A stretch of 64,000 bases of DNA from Emmonsiellopsis sp. PD_33 (Eukaryota > Ascomycota > Eurotiomycetes > Onygenales > Ajellomycetaceae). Position numbers and translations under genes: made by a program. Below the pieces are notes generated by a model, which saw only the letters and a program-made list of their open reading frames with translations, was not told where the DNA came from and made no database searches. The stretch lies in the NCBI GenBank assembly GCA_032988165.1, contig JANTQF010000116.1:1-64000 (forward strand). The letters run 5' to 3'. Numbering within the stretch: the first letter of the stretch is position 1; each line of letters opens with the position of its first letter. Below, one piece after another: positions 32,411-46,300 of this stretch.

Positions 32411-35382
32411 CTACTCAATATCCGACAAATCAACATCCGCCGCCCCATCCGCCGCCGCGGCCTCACCAGTCTGCTGCTGCACCTGTTGAACCTGCGGCGG
32501 CGCAACGGTCCCCACCGGCACCGCCCTCGTCATCGCCTCCCCAATAAACGCCTCCTCGACCGCGCTCTTGCGTTTAAAAACCCTCAGCCACCTGCGTCCC
32601 CACTCCTGCACAAGCTCCTTCTCCTCCCGCTCACGCCCCTCACCCCACTCCATCATCTGATCATCCGTCCCGTTCGCGACAGAGACCAGCGAGTCCTCAA
32701 TGAGCCGGAACATCGCCTGCATCTCGCCGCGCTCCTTCGTCAGCGTCTCATCGAGCACTGAGAGCTGTGGCTCAAAGAGAGCCGGCTGCACGCGTGCGGC
32801 GACGATCTGCCGGAGCCGGTTCGTCACCTTGCCCATGGTGGCCGCGACCATTTCGTAGACATACGGCTTGGCGAGGATCTCGCCGCCGGAGAGGTGGTCG
32901 ACAAGGGCCCACTCGATCACCGAAAGCGGTGTGAGGATGGTGTAGTTGAGCAGTTTGTCGATGATGTTGATGCCGATGCCGGGCTGGTCGGCCCAGTATT
33001 CGAGCACAGAGGTGATGATTTGGCGGCGGGCGGCGGGGGATTGAGGGCCGATGGCAAGCAGGCGTTCCTTGCTGCGCTCGATGCAGGAGAGAACGTGCGA
33101 GAGGGATTTGGAGCCTACGTAGCAGATTGCTGTGACGAAGGCGTCGGTGGCGGGGACGAGGGGCTCTGGCACGCCGTGCTCTTTGGCCTGGATTTGGATG
33201 GACGCGAGGTGTGGTTGGATTTCTTCGTCCGCGGCCTTTTTGCGGATGAGTTCCATGATTACCTGGCCTTCGCGGGCGTATGGGGTGGCTATGCAGTGTT
33301 AGTATGGAGCTTTGATACTGGGATGGAAATTTGCGGAAACTTACATTCAAGAGCATATTTGAAGTCTGGGGTATCCTTCTCCTTCCCCTCTGATATCAAA
33401 GCCTGGTAAGGCTCAGGGAGGGTTCCCTTGATCCGCTGCGCAAAGCTCAATCGGATCTCCTTATCCAAGGCACCAGCAATAAATGCCTTTTTGGGATGTA
33501 CGTCCGGCAGTTCCAAATCGCCAATCCTAGAAAGTCAAAACAGTTAGAAACGCCATAGTTAAGCATTATGATAGATTTAACCTCACCATTCAGTCCACTT
33601 CCACGTAAATCCGAAATTACTCAAATGATGCGCGAACCAGTCCAGAAACCGGAACGACAGCGAAAGATCCATATTCTCCACATTCCGATAAAGGAACCGA
33701 ATCGCGCGTCCCAAGCTGGGCGCAATGGCCGCAGGGGCAATCTTGCACGCCTCCGTCAGGACAGAGTGGTAATAAACAAGCTTATGTTCGGCCGCGGGGA
33801 GCTGGAAGAGCTGTGAAAAGACAGCGTCCACAGCAACGTCCTCGGGCTTCCAGGTCGAGCGGTCCCCGGCTGCCTCCCTGATCTTGTCGAAAGGGGTTGC
33901 GCGCTTGATGAACGTGTTTGGAGTGAAGTAGCAGTCGACGTCGATGAGGAATTTGGCGGTTGCATTGCGATTGAAGTCGATCATGTTAATGGTGTCGACG
34001 AGTGCGTCGCGGAGGATTGATGACGCAACATCGGAGGTTCGAGGGACAGTCTCCAGTTCCTGGTCAAGGTAGACGGAGAAGTATACTTCGGGGAAAATGG
34101 CTCTGGGTCCATTTACGACTGGATCTGGGACGGCGACGGCCGGGAATGTATGCTTCGTTGCAGCCTGGAAGGGGTCTTGCTTTTCTTCCTCGCCTTCGGT
34201 TTCTTCCTTAGGAGGGATGGTCCAGGGGCGGGGGATACAGGTGAGCTCCCACGAATGCTTGGCTTCCTCTTGGAGTTGCTTTTGTAAGAGGCCGATGACG
34301 CTCATTCGGTTGTCTTCCTTTGGTTCATCGGACGGGAAGGGATCAACCAGCGCCTCCAACGTGTGAGGAGTTGAGGCAATGATGTCTGTCTTCTCGAGCA
34401 GAGCGGATGCCTGCGCCTCGAATCCTGAAGCAGACGATGACATGACATAGGGAATCGTGAAGAGGATGATCTTCACAAGCTCCAGCCCCAGAGACTATAG
34501 TGATATATAATCAGCATTGGTACAAACATACACCCCGGAAAAAACAATATACTCACATCCTCCGAAGAAGCCGTCTGCAAATCCACAGCCCGAGAAAACA
34601 GGTCTTCCAAAAGCGGGAAGATACCCTCCCCTTCAAACAGACCCTGCAGGCAGGCCAAAAACCGCAGCGCAAGTTTCACATCGCGCCAGTTGCCGGCTTG
34701 GATATGGGACTGGGCGCTTTCACCAGCCTTCTTCAGCACCTGTGCCGCCAGGTCTGGCTTCATCGTGTTGACGGTGAGGACGGTAGCGGCGACAAAGGGG
34801 ATTTTGAGCGGCTGCTCAGCGACACTATATATTTTTGCATATAGGTTAGGTTCTGACTGCTCCAGAACAACGTGAGGGCAAAACATACAGCTGCAAAACC
34901 GTCTCCGCAAAGGTTGCCTTGACCTCCTCATCCTCATAGTTCTCCGAAACCAACTTCGAGATCTGTATCACATCATCCTCGGCCTTGCGCACCGCCTATC
35001 CCCAACCCAAAAATAAAACGTCAGCACGCATGTTCTCTCCTCTCGTCCACACACCTAACAAAAACAAGAAGAAAGCACCCACCGACTCGGCAATAGTCAC
35101 CAACTGCTTGCGAACAGTAACAGCCGCAGGCTCCTCATATCTCCTCCTCTGCTGTCTCCGATCATAGTCCTCGTCCTCTGTATCTCCAATTCCACCGTCA
35201 GCGCGTCGTGTTCAAAAAAGCCATTGACGTCCCCCATTCCTCATCCCCACGCTCCCCCCCCAAACCACCTATCCCCGCGAAAAAATCAAAGCACGATGAA
35301 AAACCCACGCACCTCTATACCGTCGCTTCCGATTATACCCTCCCCCTCCTCCCCGCCCACCGCGATGCTCATTGTCCGCCAT
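32411..35382 (-). CDS. CBC1: Nuclear cap-binding protein subunit 1 (CBP80)
   Basis: Large subunit of the nuclear cap-binding complex, which binds the 5' cap with CBP20 and links splicing, export and decay. Seven exons (35313-35382, 35083-35177, 34889-34995, 34557-34824, 33587-34494, 33345-33526, 32411-33288) give 835 residues. The N-terminus is Arg/Gly-rich (MADNEHRGGRGGGGGYNRKR) and followed by DRRQQRRRYEEP, the usual basic leader. The MIF4G-like helical core follows: VRKAEDDVIQISKLVSENYE, LKIPFVAATVLTVNTMKPDL, WKWTEW and NRLRQIV. The end is acidic (VDLSDIE). The second acceptor could be 35177 or 35183; both keep frame. The last exon shows a marked base-skew switch. Yeast calls this gene STO1/CBC1. 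Confidence 0.9.
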
Positions 35383-37587
35383 CGTGTCTTAGTAAACTGC
35401 CTTGCGTCGCCTTGTTCCAACTAGCCCTCAAAGTAGGCGTCGAGTCAATAGGTCGTCGAACCGATTCGCGTCGTGGGCGCAGGGTATGTATGTATGGTAA
35501 GAAAGGTAACACTGGTAGCCTTGGGCAATGGATCAGTTTGTTTCTTTAGAAAAAAAAGAAGTAATAAAACAGCTCCTCCTGCCCCCCCACGCGAATATGT
35601 AAATCCAGCCAAAAGCCTCCTCTCCCGGCCTCCATCAATCGAACACACCAACAAACACGAAGGGGGGAAAAAATAGCCACTTACCAACAAACTACCTCTC
35701 TCCACCACGTCAATCAATATAAAAAAGCCAACACCAACAGCCCCGCGCAATCTGTTCCAGACGAACCAAACCAAACCCCAAGCCCGTCGCGCGCAATCAA
35801 CTCGGGCGTTGAAAGCAACAACACACACACGCAAGAAAGGATTGGAATCGACAATTCAGAGTAGATGGGGGCGAGCTACCTATATAACCACGTATCAAGT
35901 TAATAAACGCTCACAGTATTTTTTTTCCTGGCACACACAACACACACGGAGCCCAAAACAAAAACATCCAAGGTCGTTGCGTCGTCGGAACCTTAACCCA
36001 CGAGAAAATTTGAACCAATCAGGTGTCTCCCCTTTGGCGTGGATTGGGTTGGGTTCGGGGGCATGTTGTTCCGGTCCGTGGTCCTCAATGCATTCCCTAC
36101 CTCCCCAGTACGCATACGAATGCACATCACAACCATCATAATCATCACAATATAACACATCTACAACCCCAAAAAAATAGATTCGGGAAGAAAAAAAAAT
36201 CCTAACCTTCCTAACCTAGTTGATATTGCCTACCTACCTACCTACCTACTACCTACTAAAATAAAATAATAGCAATCCCGCATGCCTTATTTTTTTACCC
36301 ACTGGCGAGGGAAAAAAAGAGAAAAAGGGGGGAAATGAAAAATGAAAAAACAGGGAGGTTATCAGAGGGCACAAAGCACAAATGAATAAATAGAAAGAAC
36401 ATACATAATACGAACGCCATAAACCACAAGGGGGGAAGGGGGGGTAAGAAAGTAAAAAAAATAAAAAAATATCATGTTCCTAATAATAAGCACTGGCAGT
36501 GCCTAGGGCTGTCTGTAATCCACTCATCCACTGCCAGACCGAAGGAAGAAAACAAACAAAAAGCATGGATATAGAAAGGCTCAAAAGGGGGGGGAGGGGG
36601 GGAAGAAAGAAGAAAAACTCCACGAAACAATGGAACCAGTCCGCAATTGTAACGACGCCATGCTGCTTGATATAAAAACAAAACAAAAGGCGTGTGACTT
36701 GACTCGCAAGCACCACTGTAATAACACAAGGGACTAACTGTTTAAAAGGGGAAGAAAGATGAGCTTATTTTCTTTTAGGCCATGAAGCAACCAACCCTTT
36801 TGGCGCCGTAGCGCTGCATAGGTTAGGTAACTTTTGGGAGCCAAATGAAAGACCACACATCGAGGAAGAACTGGACTGGGGGTGGGGGTAAAGGGCGGTT
36901 ATTCACTGCTTGGGCGGATACAGAAACATATCTTCATTCTTGCATGATCTGGATGACAGATGAGGGTAACAATGCTTCGGTTCCGGGGTGATAAGAGTTG
37001 CTTAGAGGATCAAGGAATAAAGAGAAAAAAGAAATAACATAGGCAAAAGGTTATCCCGGTATCCGTATCCTCTCACACCCAAGATATACCTGCCATCCAG
37101 TCCTCCCAGCTCGCAATTGAATGCTAGCTTCCCGAACCATGTGTTGTTCCTATCCATTTCCATCATTCGGGTCTTCTCATCCATGAACAAAGCCGTATGG
37201 ACTCAAAGCCCTGATCCGACAAACTCCTAGCAGGAGTGGGGTATCAAAATTTTCCATCTAGAGTCCGCCGAAACACCTCAGTAACACCAAGCACACACAC
37301 ATACTCTGCCCCGTTCGGGAGGCCATGTATTCATCGCCACGTGGTTCCGTCATGACATGGTTGGTACTTTTTGCTTATTCTGAAAGTCGAATCTCGAGGT
37401 TTTCGCCGAGTTTAGGTCTTAAGCATATTCAAGAAGGATTTTTGTGTTTTTTTGTAGGGTTAAAAAAAGACCGCCCGATGCATGAATTCGGTTCTCCGAG
37501 GCAAAATGAAAATAAATGGACCGCGCGCCCCATAGAGACAGCGCTTTCAATAGGCTTGTATTTCGTGACTCATCAGCCCGTCCTGAT
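35383..37587. other. Intergenic between CBP80 (5' side) and GSK3 (3' side)
   Basis: CBP80 promoter and GSK3 3' flank, both minus-strand genes. It holds a CTAC microsatellite (36230-36258) and A-rich stretches (36150-36480). No coding sequence or RNA gene recognised; short frames are compositional. Confidence 0.55.
36230..36258. repeat. CTAC tetranucleotide microsatellite
   Basis: About seven CTAC units, slightly interrupted at the right end. Confidence 0.85.
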
Positions 37588-39162
37588 TCAATCAAGGCGA
37601 GCCATCATTTCATCTTTCGTAAGTGGCGTGAAATTGTCGATGTCGATACCCAGGTCTTCACGAGCATGTTCAGGGACCAGTCTGTGGTTGAGGCCCGGTG
37701 CAATAGAAAGTTCTGTAAGTTGATATTAGGACTTAATGTCTATCAAATTGCTTGGGTTTTTTTATCTTACCGTGACGAGAGAAGTCGAAGAGTGGAGGCA
37801 GCTTCCGCACCTCCTTGGTCGGATCGCGAGAATTCGGCAAACGGGTGTTCGGATCACGCAATTCGTCGAAGAAAGGATGGCATAGGGCCTCAATGGCGGA
37901 AAGGCGTTGGGTCGGGGTGTACTCGAGGAGAGCGGTGATGAGGTTTATGGCTTCAGCGGGAGCGTCGCGGAACACCTGTTTTGGGGTTTAGCTATCTAGT
38001 GTTTGAAGTAGAACCGCATGTAGATTCGTACCTTGTTGAACGGGTGTGGTTTAATTTGCGGGAACTTGTGTTCCATGTAGTTGGGATTCATGGTCCGAAT
38101 TTGGTCACGCGTGGGTGTTCCGAGCACCTTGATGATCTCGACCAGTTGATCGATTCCCGATTCGCCGGGGAAGAGTGGCTGACGCAGCATCAGTTCCGCC
38201 ATCACACATCCCGCCGACCACACATCTGTTTGAAACATGTCAGAAACATTATGACACTCGGGATCTCGGGAAGGGATGTTATCATACCGATCTTGGTAGT
38301 ATAGTTGGTAGCACCAAAAATGAGTTCTGGCGCACGGTAGTAACGAGAGCAAATGTATGACACGTTTGGCTCGTTCTCCACGAGAATCTTGGCGCTGCCG
38401 AAATCGCACAGCTTCAAAACGCCGGTGGCGGGGTTGAGGAGGAGATTTTGGGGTTTGATGTCGCGATGGCAGATGCCTTGGGAGTGGATGTAGGCGAGAG
38501 ATCGGAACAACTGGTAAGTGTAGAGTTTGATTTCAAGCATAGGCATGCTGGTCCGCAGCTTGCTGAAGTACCGCGACGCCCTGTAAATAGTCTCTGGGAC
38601 ATATTCGAGCACGAGGTTCAGATAGACTTCATCTTTCTAAATTGGGTAAATCAGTCAGGTGACGAAACGCAAAAACCAACATGTGGACGGCAAGAGTCAG
38701 GGGTGCAGGGACAAGGCAACCGCTCACCCGTTCTCCGTTGGAATAATAAAAGGCCTTGAGCTTGACGATGTTTGGGTGGCGAACGATTCGCATGATCTGA
38801 AGCTCACGGTTCTACAAAGGGGAGTCAGTGGACGTTGGCCAACAGGAATGCAAGAAAAGCAATGGGGCAAGCCAACCTTGAATCGTTTGTCCTGGAGGAC
38901 CCTCTTGATGGCAGCATCTTCTCCGCTGGGGAGGATCTTTGTCTGGAAAACAACACCAAAGGAGCCGTTTCCCACGATCTTGCACTGAGTATACTGCATA
39001 TCTCTAGTCTCCCCGGTTAAGCCATCTTGGACTTTCTCACGAATCACCTCTGTTGGAGAGAGCAGTTAGCAGCAGCAAGGGGTTGGGGGAGAGTAGTGGA
39101 GGGAGAGCAGGCTTACCCCCCATTCGCAGGCCAGCGAACGTCCCTGGTCGATTCTGTGACAT
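37588..39162 (-). CDS. Glycogen synthase kinase 3 (GSK3/shaggy)
   Basis: Ser/Thr kinase of the GSK3 family, acting in stress, development and meiosis signalling in fungi. Seven exons (39117-39162, 38877-39049, 38728-38811, 38288-38636, 38032-38225, 37771-37975, 37588-37712) give 391 residues, the usual fungal length. The Gly loop IVGNGSFG is at 40-47 with the catalytic lysine K64 (AAIKRVL). HRDIKPQN has D160, DFG is at 179-181, and the activation-loop tyrosine is Y195 in NVSYICSRYYRAPE, which marks GSK3. The C-terminal lobe (SRLSAIEALCHPFFDELRDP-like) and HAREDLGIDIDNF tail complete it. All key residues are present. Yeast has four relatives (RIM11, MCK1, MRK1, YGK3), so I give no single symbol. 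Confidence 0.94.
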
Positions 39163-42100
39163 AACTCTGTGTGGACGCCAATCCTGGGAGGCACAACAAG
39201 CGGATCTTGGTAGTGTAGACGGTTCTCGAGCAGGCTATCGAGAGTACGGGGGACTGCAGTTGAGCAGTGAGTGTGGATAGGCGACAAGACGAGGCGTTGG
39301 GGAGTCCGTTTTGGGCAGAGGAGGGCGAGGCCAGCAGAAGACGGGACAATCAGGGCGAGGGAGCAGACGGCAAGCTCGAGGCAGAGGGCAGCACGCGAAG
39401 GTCACGGGGTGGGTTGGCTGGGGCAACAATGCTGCTGGCTGGGGAGAGACAGCGGGCGAAACGTGAAGGCGAGGGAGTCTGGGTGGTGTAGCAGGTTAGG
39501 AGGGGTGTGTAGGCAGAGCAGAGGAGAAGAAGATGCAGCTGGTGACGGGACGGGAGGAGGTGAAGGGAGGAGGTGAAGGGGGGTTCTAGAGGTGACGTTG
39601 ATGGGCAGGCCAGCGATGGCGGAGACAGGGCAGGGCAGGGCACAGCTGGGAGGCGGAAGAGCAGCCAGCCAGGGGAGAGGAGAGGAGAGCAGAGCAGCTT
39701 ACAGGTTACAGGAGACGCAATGCTAGGGCGAGGACGAGGACGAGGACGCGGATCGAGAGAGTAGAGCAGCTGGAGAGCAGAGGTGAGGTGGATGGAGGGA
39801 GGTGGATGTTGATGCTGCTGAGCGACTGACTGGCTCCGGCCTGCTGGGGACGGCGGGTGCGAGACGCCGCGCGTGGCTCCAGGGGCGGCGGCGGTGGCAG
39901 TGGCTGCTGGGGGCGGTTTGCTGGTTCGCTGTGTTGGCTGCCGTACGCCTGCCGTATGTAATGCGGTACGCGCACGTATTGTCCCCGCCTGGCTGGCTGC
40001 CCCCCGCCGGTACGGGCAATACGGGGGCCGCTGGTACCGAACGGTAAGCTGCAACGCCGCAGCTAGTCCGTCACGCGGATGGGTGTGGCAGCAGTGGCAA
40101 TAGGCAGCCTTAGTGGCGGTGCCCCGATTGCTTTCCCCTTCCTGTTCTGCGCTGCACGTGAACTGTGCCTCAGCGCTGCCCTGTTTGGTGCAGCAGATAT
40201 TACAAATATTACTATTCCATCCGCTCGTGCATTGAGTGCTGGGTATGAGAATGGGTATGTTTCTTGCTGTCAGCCAGGCACGGCGGAGGGAGGGAGGCAG
40301 AGGGGAGCAATTTGGTCATTATTATTGTGGGCACCACCACCGAGTTGAAAGTTCCAACCACCCTGCCCCTTGTCCACAACCAACAACTCTGCATCTCGAC
40401 CTACCCCTCCTCGCATTTCCACCACCACTGTCTACCACTGTCTATTTCAAACAGGCGAATGTCCAACACTCCAATTCCAGCCAGAACTGAAATCGCATTG
40501 AATAAATAAGCAGGCAAATAAATAACCCCCCATCCATCCATCCATCCATCCACCCCCTCTCTGTTATTAGCAGCAGCAGCAGTATTATTTTATTATTATT
40601 ATTTTTGCAAGCCGCCTGCTAATGTGGTGTAGCGGTAATAAAGTCGGGTGACCAATTGCGATTTTCACTCCCCCCCTCACCACCAAACCACAGAATAGAT
40701 TACCAGCCCATACACGTTACAACACACACCCCCGCCAGGCCTTGTCTGCAGGCTGTATCTCGCGTAATTTATGCAAACCCTGCCATGTATCCGTGCTTGA
40801 CGCTACCCAATTGCCGGCCCTGCCATTGGCTGGGCGGGCGTGGATGGGCGGACTCAAACGTCATGGACAACAAGGAGATCGACGTGCGACGCTAGCGAGA
40901 GCAGGAGGATGGACAAGACATAGTTAGCTAACTCATTTAAGCTGGTTTATTATTTGCAGCTGCTGCGGTTGCCGGAAAAGAATACAGATAATATATTGAG
41001 CAGAGTGAGAGATTGGTTGATACTAGTATGTACTGACGAGAGAGGTATTGTGCCACCCGGGCGGTGAGGTGAGGTCATGTTGATCTGATCAGAGACAGTC
41101 CACCCATGGCTTGGACTCGATGGTCGTTCCTGGAGAGGCTTTTTCGTCGATCCACGCTTTCTTGTTTTGCCTGTTTGCTTTGATTGATTTGTTTGATTGG
41201 GGACAGACAGACAGACAGCCAGCAGCACAGGGCTGAGGAATTATTTCTTTGCCAGTTGCTCCCAGCACCGATTTCCAAACCTCAATCCCCATTCGATGGC
41301 TAACTTAGTTAATACTAACCCAGCTGGCTATCCATCGATCTATCAAAACAGTCTAGACCCTCGTTCTCCCATCCTCCTGATCAGACCAATCTCCAAAGCC
41401 CACCCAGCGACCGTTGGATCCCAAACAAAAACCGTTGAAGTTCACTGAATAACCACAGCGTATCGGATCCAAAAGGACAAGAAGGGCAAAAGGGGGGGCA
41501 AAAGCAAGCTCTCCATCTTTTAATTCTTATTCTGTATGGCCAGCGTGCCACCCAGCCAGCCACCCAAACTGAGAGTAGATCTATCAGCAACCTTATTTTT
41601 ATTTACACCCTTCACCCCGACTCCCATTGGCATCCATCCATGTGTATGGCTCTCATATGGCAATTTGTCAGTCCTGTCTGTCTGATGATTCACAAAGAGC
41701 TGTTTTATTTATATCACTCGCCACTCATCAGGAAGCTGGTTTTGGGGGAGGGGGGGCTGAGGTTGGGATGACGGTATGGCGTTTTTTTTATCTGGTTTGG
41801 TTTTCGATTGACTAACCTACCGTGCGCCAATCTAATCGATTGGGAGAGCTTGGGCAGGAAGGACGGAGATCTGGATGGGCTGACCGTTGGACGTGCCTGA
41901 CGGGCAAGATCGATGAGATGAAACACGAGAACGGAACGAAAAAGAATTCCTTCGTTCCTGGATTTCAGGACAAGATTTGATAAATCAATCGAGTTATTTA
42001 GTTGATCAATGCGTTGTGCGGCTGGCTGGCTGAATGCAATGTAGCTTGGGAGAGAGCTGTCTCTCTCCTGCCATCAAGAGGCTCCTCATCTTCTAATACA

Positions 42101-42491
42101 CTACGTCGCAGCTCTGGATAGGTAGTAAGTTAGCTACTAGTAGCTACTACATGCCTCCCATACCTCGCAGATAGTCACCCATGGATCACCCTCTAACGTC
42201 AAATTCAAATCCCTCCTCCCTCCTCCATAACTACCAAGCCGGGATCTATTTCACCCATCCCTGCCCTGAATCCCTCCCTCCCCATCCCATCACAAGACAT
42301 GCCCTTGTCCTGCTCTGCTCCATCTCTGATGTCATCAGCTAATGCACCCAGCTGGAAAAAGAAACCCACATATATCAAACATCCTTGCTGCTGAGTGGAG
42401 CAAAAACCCGAACTGCGTGATGGCAAATCAGAACTGCGGCGAGGGGGAAATCGGGCATGGATGATGCATTAGAGTTGTGTATGGTATGGTA
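39163..42491. other. GSK3 upstream region and gene-poor DNA
   Basis: 39.2-40.1 kb is purine-rich on the plus strand with gagga/ggcga runs (GAGGAC repeats near 39728-39750) and is likely the GSK3 promoter and leader. Beyond it are microsatellites (CATC near 40530, ATT near 40580, GACA near 41204) and unremarkable DNA. No recognisable gene. A tRNA-like gtggtgtagcggt at 40624 does not fold into a tRNA. Confidence 0.55.
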
Positions 42492-43333
42492 ACGTGATTC
42501 ACCACCCAACGAACAGTCCCACCCAACGAACACCGTTTTCCCATACAAAATGAGGAATTGAAGCCTATGGATATCTCAATAACCACCATATAAAATTACT
42601 ATATAAATGGTAATTTATATATTAACTAGTATATAATAAAACATAGGAGGTTTAGAATTAAAAAATATTCCTTATGTGGTGAGATATTTAATGTATTAGG
42701 TTGAAAAAATCTAGGTGATTTCCCCATATAACTTTATATGTATGTATTGAGATTACTGTACTATCATCTATGTAACCACTGCATATTTTTATTTGAAATT
42801 TGTATGATATAAAATCTATTATATTATTAATCTAAATTTAAAATTTCATAAAAAAATAGCTTATTTTAAGAAAGTTATTTAAATATTACATATCTATATG
42901 ATTTTCTCATAGAATTAAGTAAATTTCAGCTAGTAATCTGATTACACCCCATATTAATTTATATGGGGAAAAATCATATCTTGTTAAACATATAATATAA
43001 ACCACATATTAAATAAAATTTAATTCTGATTTATCTAATATATGTAGTTTATATAGAAGATTATAAATTACCAATAAAATTAAAAATATTTCATTATATA
43101 GTTAAGATATTAGTACTTATTTCAATTTCTATACCTCTTACTTCAGACACTATATTAGAGGTAATAATTAATTTTTGAATTAACTACCTAGTTTTCTATG
43201 CTCTATTCTATCTATACTTCTACTGTTTAATGGTTTATATGAATACCACCTTGTGTTGTTGAGAAATCATGAAAAATATACATGGAATTGGGTGTTTGTT
43301 GGGTGGGACTGTTTGCTGGGTGGTGGATCACAT
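42492..43333. mobile_element. 842-bp TA-flanked inverted-repeat element (Tc1/mariner-pogo-like, non-autonomous or decayed)
   Basis: The left terminus (from 42492, ACGTGATTCACCACCCAACG...) matches the reverse complement of the right terminus (ending 43333) over about 44 bp with six differences, five of them transitions. Each end is flanked by TA (42490-42491 and 43334-43335), the target duplication of Tc1/mariner-type elements. Each terminal repeat holds two copies of CCACCCAACRAACA separated by three bases, probable transposase-binding sites. The roughly 750-bp interior is very AT-rich with no open frame, consistent with RIP mutation. It is too short for a transposase, so it is either a MITE or a deletion derivative. 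Superfamily assignment rests on the TA duplication only. Confidence 0.85.
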
Positions 43334-46300
43334 TAAGGTAGATGTGTAAATATATGAGTGCATAAATACTACAAAGCTCACCATCGCGTTGGTAAATTTT
43401 AGATCCAGTGGTTCTTATTAACTGGCAGCACAGACAGACAGGAGAGAAGGGAAAAAGGAGAAATAATCTAAATTGTCTCAGTAAATTGCCAATTCACCCT
43501 GTGATTATTTCGCCTGTGTCACCCAATCTGTCAATATATAAACTACAGAGTCTTATCAGACAATCACCTACCTTTCATTCCAAACCTGTGTCCCTGTCCC
43601 CCCTCACTCAAAGCCATTTAATTTTTCGGGGTTGTCAAGTGTTTTAATTATTATATCTTTTTCCGCTCTTTTGCTGGTGGGTGAGGTTACGCCAAAACGG
43701 CCAGCTCAATTAATAAGAAATTGTTCTATCAATACATTCCTATCAAGGCGAATCCTATCTACTCCCGACTTGGCTGGCCATGCAGGGCAGGCAGGCCGAT
43801 TGCCAAATGCTTGGGCCGATTCAGAGGTTTTTGCCTTTTTTTTCTTTCTCAACTGGGCCGGTCAATACCGGCGTCCTCTCCAGGGCCCGGGGGGTAGCTG
43901 GATCATGATGGAATGCAGCATTTTGGGCTTTTTGCGGCCGCTCCTTGGCTCCCACTGAAGTTGGCCTTGATATTATGCTATGCAGGTATATCTGCTCTGA
44001 GCTGGGTTGATACACAGGGTTGGGATTGAGATTGGGATTAGAGTTCAGATTGATCTATATACCTCATATTTATATGTATGTTTACTTCTATTCTATATAT
44101 ATTGGAGTTAGAGAGTATAGGTAGATACTCTTCTTTAAATAGTGTCTTCTACTCTGTAGATGAGAGCTTGAATACTAATAGATATAGTGTTAAAGCAGTT
44201 ATCAGACTATACTATCTATAGGCATCAATTCTAATTACATATACACATATAACCAACCATCCATACATGCACACATAACTATAAAAAAGCAGCATCATAT
44301 CAACTCCTAGTTCCCTCCCTGCCAGCCTGATCAACGCTTACCCATGCCACGCCATTGCCAAGCCGCCCAGGATAACCTAGCCTCCCTCGCTCGCCCTCCA
44401 GGGACCAGCTGTCAGCGTCGCTCGCCCCTTTGCGTTCGGCGCCTGGGCAGCTGGGATGCTGGATCTTGACGACTTGCTTGCTAATGCTAAGCTAATAAGT
44501 TCACTAGCCCATAATAACCTAGGTTAAGTGCGGGTGGGCCTCACGGGTGTTTTCTTGCGCATCAGCCGATCAGGTGAGATCGCTCCGCCTCCTGCCCCAG
44601 GCTGCCTGGCACTCTGTATGCATTATGCAGCCGGTGGTGGTTGAATCGTCTGCTCACCTGGCTCCCATTGCATGTCGCCTCGAATGGATGGAAACCGGTG
44701 GTTGTTATACCGTAGGTAATAAGCAGCTTGGGTCCTGCTTTGCTAGCTGCTTAGCTGGGTTGAAACGATGTGATAGACTGCAGGGAGACAGGAGCTGAGT
44801 GGAGCGCCTGGTTACTCTGGGTTTAGCTGTAGCTATATAGATGGCTGAGCTATGAATGTATGTAGTTTTACTGTGAGTTGTAGGTGAGATTCATCTAGCT
44901 GGTTTTAATTACTGTTAATAGAGCTGTTCAGGGGTATATAGATATATCACTTGGGCTGCTCACTCCAGATGATGTATGTACATACATACACAATTAGCTA
45001 TATAGAGATGATACTGTGCTGATATCATAAAGGTGAGCAAGTGATTTTTTCCTGCCCCTAGCAAGCTAGCAGCTAGCTAGCTAGCTGCTGTAGTTATATA
45101 GTACTAGTAGCTATAGATATATATAGCTACTCTCTACACTGTGCCTACTTACAGATTAATTAGAGAGAGCTTATTATAGTTTCTAGCCTATACTTTGAAC
45201 CTGTAAGTTAACTCTGTCGAGTAAACTGGAAACCATAGTCTGATTAACTACCACTTAATAGACACTAACAGCCGCATGCTTTGCCTGGCCGCTGCCTTGC
45301 TAGCTGCGGCCTGCTGACGGTCTCACTCCTATTTTCATCTAGTTTCTAGCAATGTAGCTATATAGCTATTTTAGTCTAAAATCTACCTACTGAGAGAATT
45401 CTTCCCTCCTCTCCTTATCTACTTTCCTTTTCTTTTTACCTCTGTCTACTTTTGCTTTCTCTTTTCTACATTGCTTTTCCCATCCATGTATCCACATAAG
45501 GTCTACAGATGAGTTGCACAGTCTTGCTAAATAGCATTAGTTTAGCCTGCACTACTAACAATGAGAAATGAGCACTTGCATTAGTTAGTTAGTTAGTCGA
45601 TTAACTAGCTAACTAATTGATGTCTGTGTGTTTTACCAGTTATAAGTTGAGGCCCAGGGGTGGCTGAGCTTCTAGGGCCAGCTCTTCTGAGCTGGAATAT
45701 CAGAATCGTGAATGCTCTAAGTTAGCTGGCTACAAGGGTCTCTAAAATGAAACATTCTGTTCTCCTGCATCTCCCATGGAGGTGCTATGTTTCCGCGATC
45801 GTCGCCGTCAGCCTACTTGATGCTTCACCTGCCGTGCCACACCCACAGGCTCCGGTTCTTCACAGCCCGGTAGTAGTTCCTATGCTCTGTTGGCATTTGT
45901 CCGTTTTCTATGCATGGGAGCGCGGTGGGCATCTTAGTTGTAATATTAGAGCTCCAAGGCTGAATTAAAGAGTGTGTCACAGTGTAGGTGACAGCTTACC
46001 ACTTTACCATCCTTCAGGGACTCATGGTGGCTATCTACCTCCTTTTCAAGCGCCTTGATGCTCGAGAAAGACCTCGTGCAATCACTTGCAGACTTGGAAG
46101 TATCTTGCTGGCATCCCGCAGTATCCTGGTAATGCCAGTATCCCAGAAAACTCAAGGAAGCTGTCGTACTGCAAAGGGCTGGTTTCTGAGCGATCAAGAT
46201 TCCCCCCTGATAATGTTGCTCAAACCCATCTCTAAGTTATCTGATCCACTGGTGGCAGATAAAGCAGAGGCCCGCGCCTGCAAAGGCTAACTCACTGACA

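Noticed and set aside
40618..40690. tRNA-like string gtggtgtagcggtaa
   Set aside because: It resembles a D-arm, but no T-arm (GTTCRANNC) follows at the right distance and no acceptor pairing exists.
45946..46197. 83-codon minus frame (SASDCTRSFSSIKALEKEVD)
   Set aside because: Mildly protein-like, but no partner exons or recognised family; kept only as a possible remnant.
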